Source: Candidatus Roizmanbacteria bacterium RIFCSPHIGHO2_12_FULL_38_13 (GTDB lineage: Bacteria; Patescibacteriota; Microgenomatia; UBA1406; GWC2-37-13). Taken from it: a DNA stretch of 46,457 bases. Each line of letters opens with the position of its first letter. Position 1 is the stretch's first letter. Position numbers and translations under genes: made by a program. Positions 32,577-40,936 of this stretch are shown in pieces. The notes below the pieces were generated by a model. That model made no database searches. It saw only the letters and a list, made by a program, of their open reading frames with translations, and was not told the DNA's origin. Location of the stretch: the NCBI GenBank assembly GCA_001789555.1, contig MFZZ01000009.1, positions 1,093 through 47,549 on the forward strand. Direction: 5' to 3'.

Positions 32577-33065
32577 TTATTTTGCTTTAGGCGCTGGTGT
32601 TGTTGTCGCTCCTGTAGCTCCCGAAGCAGTCGGTGCAGCTTTCGGTGATGCCGCAGTTGGGGCTGCACCCGTTTGCTGCTCCATCTTAGCCCAGATTTCC
32701 TTACTCAATGCACCTACGGTCTTGCGTTTGCCACGTTTGGTGCGGGCATTTGATCTGGTGCGCTGTCCACGTACCGGTAACCCCAAACGATGCCGAAAAC
32801 CGCGATAGGTACCAATATCTTTTAATTTTTTAATATTGTCGTTTTGTTGTTCTCTCAACTCTCCCTCGATATTGTAACTCTTGTCTATAACGGCGACTAT
32901 CGACTTAATCTGATCGTCGGTCATGTTTTTGACTCTAGTGCTTTTATCTATTTTGGTTGTTTGCAGGATCTTGTTTGCCGATGGCCAACCTATACCATAG
33001 ATTGTGGTCAAGGCAAAATCAATGCGCTTATCATCCGGTAATACTATTCCAACTATTCTATGCAT
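32577..33065 (-). CDS. rpsM: 30S ribosomal protein S13 with Ala/Pro-rich tail
   Basis: Head protein contacting the P-site tRNA. Core motifs RIVGIVLPDDKRIDFALTTIYGIG, LREQQNDNIKKLKDIGTYRGFRHRLGLPVRGQRTRSNARTKRG are typical. 162 residues instead of ~125: the extra C-terminal part (AAPTAASPKAAPTASGATGATTTPAPKAK) is a low-complexity Ala/Pro/Thr tail, presumably flexible. Confidence 0.95.
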   Translation of the reverse strand: MHRIVGIVLPDDKRIDFALTTIYGIGWPSANKILQTTKIDKSTRVKNMTDDQIKSIVAVIDKSYNIEGELREQQNDNIKKLKDIGTYRGFRHRLGLPVRGQRTRSNARTKRGKRKTVGALSKEIWAKMEQQTGAAPTAASPKAAPTASGATGATTTPAPKAK

Positions 33066-33098
33066 AATAGAAAATTTCTAAATTCCAATTTTCAAACT

Positions 33099-33215
33099 TC
33101 ATCCCTGCTTCTGTTTGTGTTTCGGGTTTCTTTTGCATATGACATAAAGCGTGCCTTTGCGCACAACCAGTTTGCAACCTCCACACAATTTTGTAACTGA
33201 CGATCTGACATTCAT
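33099..33215 (-). CDS. rpmJ: 50S ribosomal protein L36
   Basis: Too short for the track. Read on the minus strand from the ATG at 33213-33215: 38 residues beginning [20 protein letters not shown] and ending NPKHKQKQG before TGA. The zinc ribbon is CGGC ... C-x4-H (CKRNPKH), the usual C-type L36. It fits the standard infA-rpmJ-rpsM order. Confidence 0.96.
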   Translation of the reverse strand: MNVRSSVTKLCGGCKLVVRKGTLYVICKRNPKHKQKQG

Positions 33216-33222
33216 AATAAAA

Positions 33223-33438
33223 TTAAGTTCGATAAATTATTCTCCCTCGATTGAGGTCATAAGCCGTTAGCTCAATTTTTACACGATCACCCGGTAAAAT
33301 CTTGATGTAATGTTTTCGCATCTTACCAGATAGATATGCAATAATTACTTTTTGATTCTCATCTAACTGTACTTTAAACAGGGTGTTTGGTAAATTTTCG
33401 ATTACCTCGCCCTCAACCACTACAACATCTTCTTTCAT
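33223..33438 (-). CDS. infA: Translation initiation factor IF-1
   Basis: 71 residues, a single OB fold: [61 protein letters not shown]. It blocks the 30S A site during initiation. The loop reads [13 protein letters not shown] as in the family. Located 7 bases before rpmJ. Confidence 0.96.
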   Translation of the reverse strand: MKEDVVVVEGEVIENLPNTLFKVQLDENQKVIIAYLSGKMRKHYIKILPGDRVKIELTAYDLNRGRIIYRT

Positions 33439-33461
33439 AAGAGATATATTTTAGCACGAAA

Positions 33462-34214
33462 CTAGGTTAAAATAAAGGTTTTTTTGTCAGAGACGGCAAT
33501 AGTCCTCTCAAAACATGCCGCCAAACTCCGATCTGCTGCGACAATCGACCAGTGATTATCTTGTTCGTAGGCTATTTGTTCTGTGCCTATGCTATAAATA
33601 ATCTCAAGTGCAATCACCAAACCGGATCTGATTTTATATGTTTTTTCAACTTCACGATCCAAATAATTTAAGACATATGGATCTTCATGAAGTGATCTTC
33701 CTATTCCGTGACCGGTCAGATCTTTTAAAATAAAATAACCGTTTGACTCTACTTCTGTCTGGACAAACTTTGAAACAGTACCCAAATATTCATCGTTTTT
33801 GACCATGGTTATTGCTTTTTCAAGAGTTTCTTTACCTGTTTCTAAAAATTTGGTAACCCGATCGTCCACCTTTCCAACAGCGACTGTCACGGCATAATCG
33901 GTGTGAAATCCACGATAATATACTCCTATATCAAGTGTCACAATGTCTCCAATTTTTAAAGTGCGGGAAGATGGTGGCGTATGCACTGCCTGTTCATTAA
34001 CAGGCAGACAAGTTGCCCAATTGTACCCTCTTACCTTTTTGAACGATGCTTCGGCGCCATTTTTACTAATCAGTTTATCTGCTATTGCGTCGATCTCATT
34101 GGTCGTGACACCGGGTTTTATATACGTCACAACTTCGTCGGCGACTGTTTTTAATATACGTCCGCCCTCCGCCATTGTCTCTATCTCTTTATTTGTTTTC
34201 AAGAGTACCTTCAT
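33462..34214 (-). CDS. map: Methionine aminopeptidase, type I
   Basis: Removes N-terminal Met from nascent proteins, using two metal ions. 250 residues from the ATG at 34212-34214; the track TTG is less likely. Metal ligands are visible in the context TLDIGVYYRGFHTDYAVTV (two Asp), GHGIGRSLHEDP (His), LVIALEIIYSIG (Glu) and a later Glu in EQIAYEQDNHW. Substrate-site NWATCLPVNEQAVHTPPSS is typical. Located between adk and infA. Confidence 0.95.
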   Translation of the reverse strand: MKVLLKTNKEIETMAEGGRILKTVADEVVTYIKPGVTTNEIDAIADKLISKNGAEASFKKVRGYNWATCLPVNEQAVHTPPSSRTLKIGDIVTLDIGVYYRGFHTDYAVTVAVGKVDDRVTKFLETGKETLEKAITMVKNDEYLGTVSKFVQTEVESNGYFILKDLTGHGIGRSLHEDPYVLNYLDREVEKTYKIRSGLVIALEIIYSIGTEQIAYEQDNHWSIVAADRSLAACFERTIAVSDKKTFILT

Positions 34215-34229
34215 CAAAATTTATGAAAT

Positions 34230-35354
34230 TTATGAAAAATATATCTCACCATATACTTCATCGAGTTTATGATATAGATCCTCGCGTGAGAAATTATTTT
34301 TGATAAGATAATCTGCAAAGGCGATGGTCGGTCCCATGTTGGTCTGAATCAGCTCATCAACGTCGCGTTTTTCACCGCCAAGATTTGACCTCTGTTTTCT
34401 TTTTTTAATTCTTTGATAGCGTCTATCTTTGTCCGCATATAACGCTAGAATGTATATTTTTACATCTGGAAAATTTTTTTTGAGATAAAGGTATTCCTCC
34501 CAGGATCTTATACCCTCAAGGACTATGATCTTGTGTTGCTTAAATGTCTCTACGATTTTTTTATGATTTAATAATGCCATTGCCTCATAACCATATTTAT
34601 CACGAAACTCTTGCCTGACACGATGATGGACTTCCAAACTATGAGGCAGTTTATGTGAGTCAATATGGTTGTTGATGATCTCGTTGACGGAAATAACCGG
34701 CAACTTCAGTCTTTTTAAATAATTAGCAGCTTCGGTCTTGCCGCTTCCCGGCATACCGACAAGGGCGATAATAGCCTTTTCTTTATGTTCCCAGGCCTTT
34801 ATCTGATTTTCGATAACTTGTTTGCCTAAAGATTTAAGAATTTCATCGTTTACCTCTTTGATACTTTGAGTTCCATCTATGGTGACCAGTTTCCCCTCTT
34901 TTTTATAGTAGGCCAAAACCGGATTGGTAAACTTTTTAAAAAGTTCAATGCGTTTTTTAATAGCTTCGATAGTATCGTCATCACGTTTTTCATTACGATA
35001 GGCCAGTCGCCAGAGCGCCTCTTTGTCAGGTATCTTGATAAGAACAACACGATCAACATTGTTTTTAAACTTCTTTGCCTGTTCTACAGTGCGCGGGAAA
35101 CCATCCAAAATATAGCCGTTTTTATATGTAGATTTTGACAGATAGGCGTTAACAATCTCGATAACCCTGTCATCCGGGACCAGTTTTCCCGAAGTCATAA
35201 GCAGCTTGACGTTTTTACCAAGAGGAGTTGTTTCCTTGGCGATTTCTCGGAAAATGTGACCCGTTGACAGATACGGTATTTTCAGCTGTTTTGACAATAA
35301 ATTGCCTTGCGTCGATTTGCCTGCTCCTTGTATGCCGATCAGTACTAATTTCAT
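34230..35354 (-). CDS. adk: Adenylate kinase fused to a second NMP-kinase-like P-loop domain
   Basis: 374 residues instead of ~190-215. Residues 1-185 are adenylate kinase: P-loop GIQGAGKST (7-15), STGHIFRE, GYILDGFPRTVEQA; the LID is the short type. A linker leads to a second kinase domain at about 190-374 with P-loop GMPGSGKTEAA (200-210), EFRDKYGYEAMALLN, VLEGIRSWEEYLYLKKNF, DRRYQRIKKRKQ and FADYLIKNNFSRE. The second half looks like UPF0200/dephospho-CoA-kinase-like proteins best known from archaea. Substrate of the second domain is unknown. It lies between rpmG and map, the normal adk place. Confidence 0.9.
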   Translation of the reverse strand: MKLVLIGIQGAGKSTQGNLLSKQLKIPYLSTGHIFREIAKETTPLGKNVKLLMTSGKLVPDDRVIEIVNAYLSKSTYKNGYILDGFPRTVEQAKKFKNNVDRVVLIKIPDKEALWRLAYRNEKRDDDTIEAIKKRIELFKKFTNPVLAYYKKEGKLVTIDGTQSIKEVNDEILKSLGKQVIENQIKAWEHKEKAIIALVGMPGSGKTEAANYLKRLKLPVISVNEIINNHIDSHKLPHSLEVHHRVRQEFRDKYGYEAMALLNHKKIVETFKQHKIIVLEGIRSWEEYLYLKKNFPDVKIYILALYADKDRRYQRIKKRKQRSNLGGEKRDVDELIQTNMGPTIAFADYLIKNNFSREDLYHKLDEVYGEIYFS

Positions 35355-35371
35355 ATATATTTAAGCCATTC

Positions 35372-35545
35372 TCAATCCAATTTTTTTGATTCTTTGTGTT
35401 TACGCATGATTTTGCATTTTTTGCAATACTTCTTGAGCGTCAACCCTTCGGTCGTATTCAGTTTGTTTTTTTCGGTGACATAGTTTTGCGTCTTGCAAAC
35501 TTCGCAAACGAGCCCTACCAATATTCGTGAACTTCGCTTAGCCAT
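35372..35545 (-). CDS. rpmG: 50S ribosomal protein L33
   Basis: Missing from the track. Read from the ATG at 35543-35545: 57 residues starting MAKRSSRILVGLVCEVCKTQNYV and ending in TGA. Zinc ribbon CEVC ... CKKC, followed by RKHKE, as in L33. A place between secY and adk is unusual for rpmG, which more often pairs with secE/nusG or rpmB. Confidence 0.93.
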   Translation of the reverse strand: MAKRSSRILVGLVCEVCKTQNYVTEKNKLNTTEGLTLKKYCKKCKIMRKHKESKKLD

Positions 35546-35558
35546 ATTTTCTTAACTT

Positions 35559-36845
35559 CTAAATTGTAAATTTATCATAATTTTTCATCACCAGCTGTGC
35601 GTCAATTGCTTTGAAAGTTTCCAACACTACGGAAACAACAATAAGTATTCCTGTGCCGCCGATAACCAGTCCCGAAATACCGGTCATAAGCGAAACCAGT
35701 GCCGGCAAAATAGCTATCGCACCTAGGAAAATGGCGCCAAAGATGGTGATACGGTAGACAAGTTTTTGTAAATAATCTTTTGTCGCGCTGCCTGGACGAA
35801 TACCAGGAATAAATCCGCCGTTCTTTTGGATCTCATCGGCAATTTTCTGTGGATTAAAAACAACAATGGTATAAAAAAATGTAAATGCCACCACCAGGAG
35901 AAAATATAATGTGTTATAAACAAATCCTGTTGGGTTAAATGCCTCTGCCAGAAATGCACCGATGTTGGCAAAAGTGCTGTTTGGTAAATATCTCAAAAAA
36001 TTTCCGATGATCTGTGGGAACAATACAAACGAGATGGCAAAAATGATCGGTATCACTCCGGCCTGATTGAGTTTAAGTGGTAAATAGTTGTTGGCCGCCT
36101 GATACATACGATTGCCTTTTATTCGTCTTGCATAGTATACCGGGATTCTTCTTACGGCCTCATTTATAAACACAACCGCAGCAATAACAAAAACCGCGAT
36201 CACGATAAAAGCTAGAATATTGAAGACCATTTCCTGATTTAGTGTCGATAATGTACGTCCAAGAATTACCGGTATCCGACCAACAATCCCGGCAAAAATG
36301 AGCAATGATATGCCGTTGCCGAGTCCAAACTCTGATATGAGCTCACCCATCCACACGATGATAAATGTTCCCGCAAGTAGTGTAACCACGAATGAAAAAA
36401 ACTCAAGTGGTGAGAGTGTACCGATAATGTTTTGATTGCGAAGTAGCACATAAATACCTACTGCCTGTATCAGAGTAAGCGGTATCGTCAAAAATCGAGT
36501 GTATTGATTTATCTTGAACCTACCATACTCTCCCTCTTTGGTTAAAGCTTCAAGTTGAGGAATGACGATAGTTAAAAGTTGAATGATGATGGAGGCATTG
36601 ATGTATGGACCAAGACCGAGGGCCATGACAGAAAAATTGACCAGGGTTCCACCGGAAAAAATGTCAAGTAAAGATAAAAACTGGCTCGAAGCAAATATAT
36701 CGCGTAGTCTTTCAAGGTCAATTGCCGGAACCGGAAGATAGGCAAAAATCCTAAAAGCCAAGATTATAAGTAACGTTACGATGACTTTTTTTCGTAGTTG
36801 TGGATCTTTAAAAAGTAATGATAATTTTTGTAAATACTGTTTCAT
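35559..36845 (-). CDS. secY: Protein translocase subunit SecY
   Basis: 428 residues, ten membrane helices. Landmarks: the plug region SLLDIFSGGTLVNFSVMALGLGPYINASIIIQLL, GNGISLLIFAGIV, FNPQKIADEIQKNGGFIPGIRPG and the C-terminal MKNYDKFTI. It is the pore of the Sec system used by the secreted and membrane proteins in this window. Its start overlaps rplO by 4 bases. Confidence 0.97.
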   Translation of the reverse strand: MKQYLQKLSLLFKDPQLRKKVIVTLLIILAFRIFAYLPVPAIDLERLRDIFASSQFLSLLDIFSGGTLVNFSVMALGLGPYINASIIIQLLTIVIPQLEALTKEGEYGRFKINQYTRFLTIPLTLIQAVGIYVLLRNQNIIGTLSPLEFFSFVVTLLAGTFIIVWMGELISEFGLGNGISLLIFAGIVGRIPVILGRTLSTLNQEMVFNILAFIVIAVFVIAAVVFINEAVRRIPVYYARRIKGNRMYQAANNYLPLKLNQAGVIPIIFAISFVLFPQIIGNFLRYLPNSTFANIGAFLAEAFNPTGFVYNTLYFLLVVAFTFFYTIVVFNPQKIADEIQKNGGFIPGIRPGSATKDYLQKLVYRITIFGAIFLGAIAILPALVSLMTGISGLVIGGTGILIVVSVVLETFKAIDAQLVMKNYDKFTI

Positions 36846-37282
36846 TGCACCTTGCCACCGGCCTTTTCAATGATATTTTTAGCTTTATCAGAAACTGGTA
36901 ACGCTACAGTCAACGCTTTATCAATTTTACCATTTGCTAGTACCTTGACGCCAAATCTTTTTTGTCTTTCAGTAATGATTTTTTCCTTAATCAGTGCTTC
37001 AATATCGATAATTGATTTTTCCTTAAATTTGTTTAGCATATCAAGGGAGATTAAAACCGGTCTTATCGAAGACGGCTTGTTTCTGCCACGACCGCGAATT
37101 AGAGGGAACTTTTTCACCAATCGATTTTGACCACCCTCAAAATGTATTGGAATATCGCCACGTGCCGCTTGATGACGAGTCGTACCGCGTCCGGACTTTG
37201 CACCGGCACCCGAACCCACACCGCGACCAAGTCGTTTGCTTCGTTTGTGAACTGTTTTTTTTAAATTAGATAAAATATTCAT
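36842..37282 (-). CDS. rplO: 50S ribosomal protein L15
   Basis: 146 residues: RSKRLGRGVGSGAGAKSGRGTTRHQAARG, FEGGQNRLVKKFPLIRGRGR and a C-terminal KVLANGKIDKALTVALPVSDKAKNIIEKAGGKV. It follows rpsE by 12 bases, so there is no room for rpmD (L30), which is absent, as generally seen in CPR bacteria. Confidence 0.97.
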   Translation of the reverse strand: MNILSNLKKTVHKRSKRLGRGVGSGAGAKSGRGTTRHQAARGDIPIHFEGGQNRLVKKFPLIRGRGRNKPSSIRPVLISLDMLNKFKEKSIIDIEALIKEKIITERQKRFGVKVLANGKIDKALTVALPVSDKAKNIIEKAGGKVQ

Positions 37283-37294
37283 GAATTAAAAAAT

Positions 37295-37777
37295 TTAAGA
37301 TTTTTTTTCATTTGTAATTCTCGGTTTCATACGTTTTATAGCTTCCATGACTGCATATGCATTGGTGATTTGATTTCTCGTTCCGATGATCTTACCAGAC
37401 GCATTGTTGACTCCTGCAACATCAAGTATTACCCTGACTACCCCACCAACCTTAAGACCTGTACCAGGCGGCGCCGGCTTCAAAAGAAGCAAAGAGGCTT
37501 TGTACTTTAAAAGTATCTCATGAGGTAATGTATCATTGTAGATGGGCAAGGTAATCATATTTTTCTTGGCCTGGGCGATCCCTTTTTTGATCGCCGGTGG
37601 CACCTCAAGTCCCCGACCGAGTCCAAGACCTACCTGACCTTTACCGTCACCCACAACTACAAGAGCCGAAAAAGATATATAGTTACCTCCCGTCGTTTTT
37701 TTGGAAACGCGACGCAGGTGTAAAATCCTTTCGTTAAATTTTTTGTCAGATTGTTGATTTTGTCTGCGGTTGTACAT
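37295..37777 (-). CDS. rpsE: 30S ribosomal protein S5
   Basis: 160 residues: ERILHLRRVSKKTTGGNYISFSALVVVGDGKGQVGLGLGRGLEVPPAIKKGIAQAKK, then LLLKPAPPGTGLKVGGVVRVILDVAGV. It shapes decoding accuracy and mRNA unwinding at the entry tunnel. Complete; normal position after rplR. Confidence 0.97.
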   Translation of the reverse strand: MYNRRQNQQSDKKFNERILHLRRVSKKTTGGNYISFSALVVVGDGKGQVGLGLGRGLEVPPAIKKGIAQAKKNMITLPIYNDTLPHEILLKYKASLLLLKPAPPGTGLKVGGVVRVILDVAGVNNASGKIIGTRNQITNAYAVMEAIKRMKPRITNEKKS

Positions 37778-37793
37778 TTGTTTGTAAATAATT

Positions 37794-38141
37794 TTATACT
37801 TTTATAGTATTTTCACGTAATCCCTCGACCAAAGCCTTGACTCTTCCTTTATATATATAACTTCCTCTATCAAATAGAACGTTACTTATTTTATGTTTTT
37901 TTAAAATCTCTGCAAGTTGTTTTCCCACCTCTTTAGCTTGATCCATCTTGGTGCCCTTTACTTTGACAGTAAGGCTACTGTAGGAGGCAATGGTTTTTGC
38001 GGAAGTATCATCGATAACCTGCGCATAAATGTATTTATTCGATCTTGCGACACTAATTCGTGGCCGAGTTTTAGTCCCCAGCATCTTGGCACGTGCTCTT
38101 GCCTGTCTTCGAATTTTCCGTTTTAGATTTGAATTTTTCAT
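37794..38141 (-). CDS. rplR: 50S ribosomal protein L18
   Basis: 115 residues: RARAKMLGTKTRPRISVARSNKYIYAQVIDD, GKQLAEILKKHKISNVLFDRGSYIYKGRVKALVEGLRENTIKV. Binds 5S rRNA. Its start codon overlaps the rplF stop (TAATG), pointing to coupled translation. Confidence 0.96.
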   Translation of the reverse strand: MKNSNLKRKIRRQARARAKMLGTKTRPRISVARSNKYIYAQVIDDTSAKTIASYSSLTVKVKGTKMDQAKEVGKQLAEILKKHKISNVLFDRGSYIYKGRVKALVEGLRENTIKV

Positions 38142-38686
38142 TATGCTTCTGTTTTTACCTTTTTACCCGGCTTGAGGCGAATATGCTCACCCTGGTAACG
38201 AATACCCTTACCTTTGTAAGGATCGGGTTTTTTTATAGATTTTATCTGATAAGCAACCTGGCCGACCAGCTGTCTATCGGCTCCGGAGACAATAATAATG
38301 TTATTTTCTTCGGTCGCCAACTGGATACCGGCCGGCGGTTTGAACTGGACCGGATGGGAAAAACCAAGTCGGAGGACAACTCCCGTGCCCTGCATCTTGA
38401 CGTTAAAACCGGTTCCTACTATCTCAAGTCGTCTGGTCCAAGGTTTTTCAATACCGCGGGCGGCATTGGCGATGAGACTGCGATACAGACCGTGACTGGC
38501 TTTTTGATAAGATGAATCCTTATCTCTTTTTACCACGAGTGTATCATCCTTTTTTTCGATACTCAAAAATTTGGGCAAAGTAAAAGACATGCTGTCTTTC
38601 AAACCTTTTACAGTAACCATTTTACCTTGAATGTCTACTTGAATAGATGTCGGTAGCGGTATCGCTTTTTGACCAATTTTTGACAT
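38141..38686 (-). CDS. rplF: 50S ribosomal protein L6
   Basis: 181 residues from MSKIGQKAIPLP (start 38686); the track adds three residues that would overlap rpsH. Core motifs: GLYRSLIANAARGIEKPWTRRLEIVGTGFNVKMQG, LRLGFSHPVQF, and the C-terminal KSIKKPDPYKGKGIRYQGEHIRLKPGKK. Sits near the GTPase-associated site. Confidence 0.96.
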   Translation of the reverse strand: MSKIGQKAIPLPTSIQVDIQGKMVTVKGLKDSMSFTLPKFLSIEKKDDTLVVKRDKDSSYQKASHGLYRSLIANAARGIEKPWTRRLEIVGTGFNVKMQGTGVVLRLGFSHPVQFKPPAGIQLATEENNIIIVSGADRQLVGQVAYQIKSIKKPDPYKGKGIRYQGEHIRLKPGKKVKTEA

Positions 38687-38688
38687 AA

Positions 38689-39069
38689 TTACCAAACTGA
38701 AAATAATAACTCCCCACCAATTCTATTTTTTTTAGTTTCGGCTGCCGTCATGACCCCTTTCGAGGTCGAAACAAGTGATGTACCCATGCCTCCAAGTACC
38801 GGTCTTATGTCTTTGTAATTGACATACCAGCGTCTGCCCGGTCTTGAAAAAATTTTCACATCGGTGATCGCGGCAACGTCTTCATCATATTTAAGCTTTA
38901 CTTTTAGAGTTCTTTTTTTATCTCCTTCAATATCGTAGTCGTTGATGTACTTTAAAGCCTTGAGCTTTGTCAACATTGATTCATTGAGCTTTGAGTACGG
39001 CACATCGACACTGTCCCTTTTGGCCATATATCCATTTTTTAAGCGAATTATAAAATCTGCAACTGTCAT
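38689..39069 (-). CDS. rpsH: 30S ribosomal protein S8
   Basis: 126 residues: VADFIIRLKNGYMAKRDSVDVPYSKLNESMLTKLKALKYI and the C-terminal GRRWYVNYKDIRPVLGGMGTSLVSTSKGVMTAAETKKNRIGGELLFSVW. Central 16S binder. In this window rpsS, not rpsN, lies immediately upstream. Confidence 0.96.
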   Translation of the reverse strand: MTVADFIIRLKNGYMAKRDSVDVPYSKLNESMLTKLKALKYINDYDIEGDKKRTLKVKLKYDEDVAAITDVKIFSRPGRRWYVNYKDIRPVLGGMGTSLVSTSKGVMTAAETKKNRIGGELLFSVW

Positions 39070-39087
39070 ATTTATAAAACTTTCAAA

Positions 39088-39372
39088 TTAGGTCTTTTCC
39101 GCCGTTCTCTTCGTGACCTTGCCATGACCGCGGAATATTCTGGTTGGCGCAAACTCACCGAGCCTGTAGCCCACCATGGCTTCGACGATAAAAACTTCTA
39201 TAAATCTTTTGCCGTTGTGAACTGCAAGACGGTGACCAACAAAGTCCGGATGGATTTGTGATCGTCTTGCCCAGGTTTTAATCGGACTGCGATCAGATCC
39301 TGACTTTTGGTTTAAAATTTTTTTATGCAATTTTTCGTCGATGTATGGACCTTTTTTGATTGATCGTGACAT
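39088..39372 (-). CDS. rpsS: 30S ribosomal protein S19, at a displaced position
   Basis: 94 residues with the full S19 pattern: [68 protein letters not shown]. Binds the 30S head with S13. In almost all bacteria rpsS is between rplB and rplV; here it is between rpsN and rpsH, and the rplB-rplV gap is 6 bases. It starts 1 base after rpsN ends. Confidence 0.96.
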   Translation of the reverse strand: MSRSIKKGPYIDEKLHKKILNQKSGSDRSPIKTWARRSQIHPDFVGHRLAVHNGKRFIEVFIVEAMVGYRLGEFAPTRIFRGHGKVTKRTAEKT

Positions 39373-39373
39373 A

Positions 39374-39559
39374 TTACCAAGAAATTTTATGAACTCCGGG
39401 TATTTCTCCCTTTAATGCCTTTTCGCGAAAACACAGACGACACAAACCAAATCTTCTGATATATCCCCGTGATCGGCCACAGAGAGGACAACGGTTTACC
39501 TGACGCACCGGAAATTTCTGTTTTTTCAGAAATTTTACTTCATCTGATGTCTTTGCCAT
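39374..39559 (-). CDS. rpsN: 30S ribosomal protein S14, zinc-binding type
   Basis: 61 residues of the short type Z form: [41 protein letters not shown], with two CxxC pairs for zinc. Located after rplE as usual. Confidence 0.96.
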   Translation of the reverse strand: MAKTSDEVKFLKKQKFPVRQVNRCPLCGRSRGYIRRFGLCRLCFREKALKGEIPGVHKISW

Positions 39560-39609
39560 ATTTTTTCAATTATCAATTAGCAATGCCGAATTTTAGTCAT
39601 TCGTAATTT

Positions 39610-40155
39610 CTAATTAACCTTATTAAAGGGAATTCCTAACATCTCAAAAAGTTTTTTTCCCGATTGTATGTTTTTTGCTGTTGTAACAATAGTTATCTCT
39701 AGTCCGCGAATTTTGTCAATTTTATCATATTCTATCTCCGGGAAAATGGTTTGTTCGGTAAAACCGATATTAAGATTGCCGTGCTGATCTATAGATTTGC
39801 TCAAAATTCCGCGAAAGTCACGCAGTCGTGGAATAACTATATTTATCAGCTTATCAAGAAACAAATACATGCGTTCTCCTCGTAACGTGACTTTTACACC
39901 GATTGGCACTCCTTTTCTGATCTTAAATGCTGCAATCGATTTTCGAGCCAGCGTCACTACCGATTTCTGACCAGCAATAAGCTCGATCTGTTCTTGTACA
40001 TTGTGAATTGCCTTTTTATTAACTAGCGCCTCGCCTACACCAACGTTGATAGCAACTTTTATTACTCTTGGCACAGCATAGATATTGTCGAGCTTAAGCT
40101 CTTTCATAAGTTTCTCTTTAACTTCTGAATTGTATTTATCTTTTAAACGTGCCAT
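39610..40155 (-). CDS. rplE: 50S ribosomal protein L5
   Basis: 181 residues from MARLKDKYNSEVKEKLMKELKLDN (ATG 40153-40155); the track version adds 20 residues and would overlap rplX. Core: VPRVIKVAINVGVGEA, ELIAGQKSVVTLARKSIAAFKIRKGVPIGVKVTLRG, RDFRGILSKSIDQHGNLNIGFTEQTIFPEI. Binds 5S rRNA. Confidence 0.96.
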   Translation of the reverse strand: MARLKDKYNSEVKEKLMKELKLDNIYAVPRVIKVAINVGVGEALVNKKAIHNVQEQIELIAGQKSVVTLARKSIAAFKIRKGVPIGVKVTLRGERMYLFLDKLINIVIPRLRDFRGILSKSIDQHGNLNIGFTEQTIFPEIEYDKIDKIRGLEITIVTTAKNIQSGKKLFEMLGIPFNKVN

Positions 40156-40168
40156 GAGATTATTCAAT

Positions 40169-40474
40169 TTATATTCTCTTATTACATTTTTTACACACTC
40201 GATATTTTTTATCATCGACTATTTCATAACCGATGCGTGCCGGTTTTTTACATTTTGGACAAACCAACATCACATTTGAAATTTTAAGAGGTCGCGGGAC
40301 TTCGACAACTCCACCTTGAGGGTTGCTTTCAGATTTCTTCATGTGTTTTTTATACTTGTTCACGGTTGGCGCCAAAACCTTGCCCGATTTTGGATACACA
40401 CGTTCGACCTTGGCTTTGATGCCTTTATCTTTTCCTTTAATCACTACAATGGTGTCGTTTGATTTTATTTTCAT
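40169..40474 (-). CDS. rplX: 50S ribosomal protein L24 with zinc-ribbon-like C-terminus
   Basis: 101 residues. KOW start: KIKSNDTIVVIKGKDKGIKAKVERVYPKSGKVLAPTVNKYKKH. The C-terminus has four cysteines in two CxxC pairs (VCPKCKKPARIGYEI...RVCKKCNKRI), the zinc-ribbon variant of L24. Standard place between rplN and rplE. Confidence 0.95.
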   Translation of the reverse strand: MKIKSNDTIVVIKGKDKGIKAKVERVYPKSGKVLAPTVNKYKKHMKKSESNPQGGVVEVPRPLKISNVMLVCPKCKKPARIGYEIVDDKKYRVCKKCNKRI

Positions 40475-40480
40475 TAAAAT

Positions 40481-40855
40481 TCAATAAATTTCTTCGGCCA
40501 AACTGGCAATCTTGTTAAAACCCTTATTTTTAAGTTCATATCCGATAGGTCCAAAAATACGGGTACCTTTAGGGTCCTTGACGTCATTTGCCAGTAAAAC
40601 AACACAGGCATTTTCATCAAAACGGATATAACTACCGTCCTTTCTTCGTGTTTCTTTTTTTGTTCTGACTACGACGGCTCTTACAACCTCACCGTTTTGG
40701 ACTTGGCCGTATGGTAAAGCCTGCTTGACAACACCTGTAAATACTTCACCAAGATATACATACTTGCGGTTACCTTTTGTAGGTACACCGATAAGCTGTA
40801 CCTTTTTGGCTCCGGAGTTGTCGGCTACATTGAGCATTGATCTTAATTGCAACAT
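40481..40855 (-). CDS. rplN: 50S ribosomal protein L14
   Basis: 124 residues: MLQLRSMLNVADNSGAKKVQLIGV, GEVVRAVVVRTKKETRRKDGSYIRFDENACVVL, KGTRIFGPIGYELK. It contacts 16S at the subunit bridge. An 81-base gap containing a phrase repeat separates it from rpsQ. Confidence 0.97.
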   Translation of the reverse strand: MLQLRSMLNVADNSGAKKVQLIGVPTKGNRKYVYLGEVFTGVVKQALPYGQVQNGEVVRAVVVRTKKETRRKDGSYIRFDENACVVLLANDVKDPKGTRIFGPIGYELKNKGFNKIASLAEEIY

Positions 40856-40868
40856 GTTTAATTTTATT

Positions 40869-40933
40869 CTTGTAACTTATAACTTATAACACGAAACTTG
40901 AAATGCTACGAGCTACAAGTTGCGAGTTACAAG
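40869..40933. repeat. Degenerate phrase repeat with inverted ends between rpsQ and rplN
   Basis: CTTGTAACT (40869-40877) and AGTTACAAG (40925-40933) are perfect inverted ends of a 65-base tract of variants such as AACTTATAACTTATAAC and ACGAGCTACAAGTTGCG. Related phrases occur at 646-700, 1500-1556 and 2896-2920. Confidence 0.7.
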
Positions 40934-40936
40934 GTT

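Noticed and set aside
33099-35545. Possible TGA recoding as in Gracilibacteria
   Set aside because: rpmJ, rpmG and aroD end at TGA at their expected family lengths, so TGA is a stop.
37283-37294. Search for rpmD (L30) between rpsE and rplO
   Set aside because: Only 12 bases lie between the genes; L30 is absent here.
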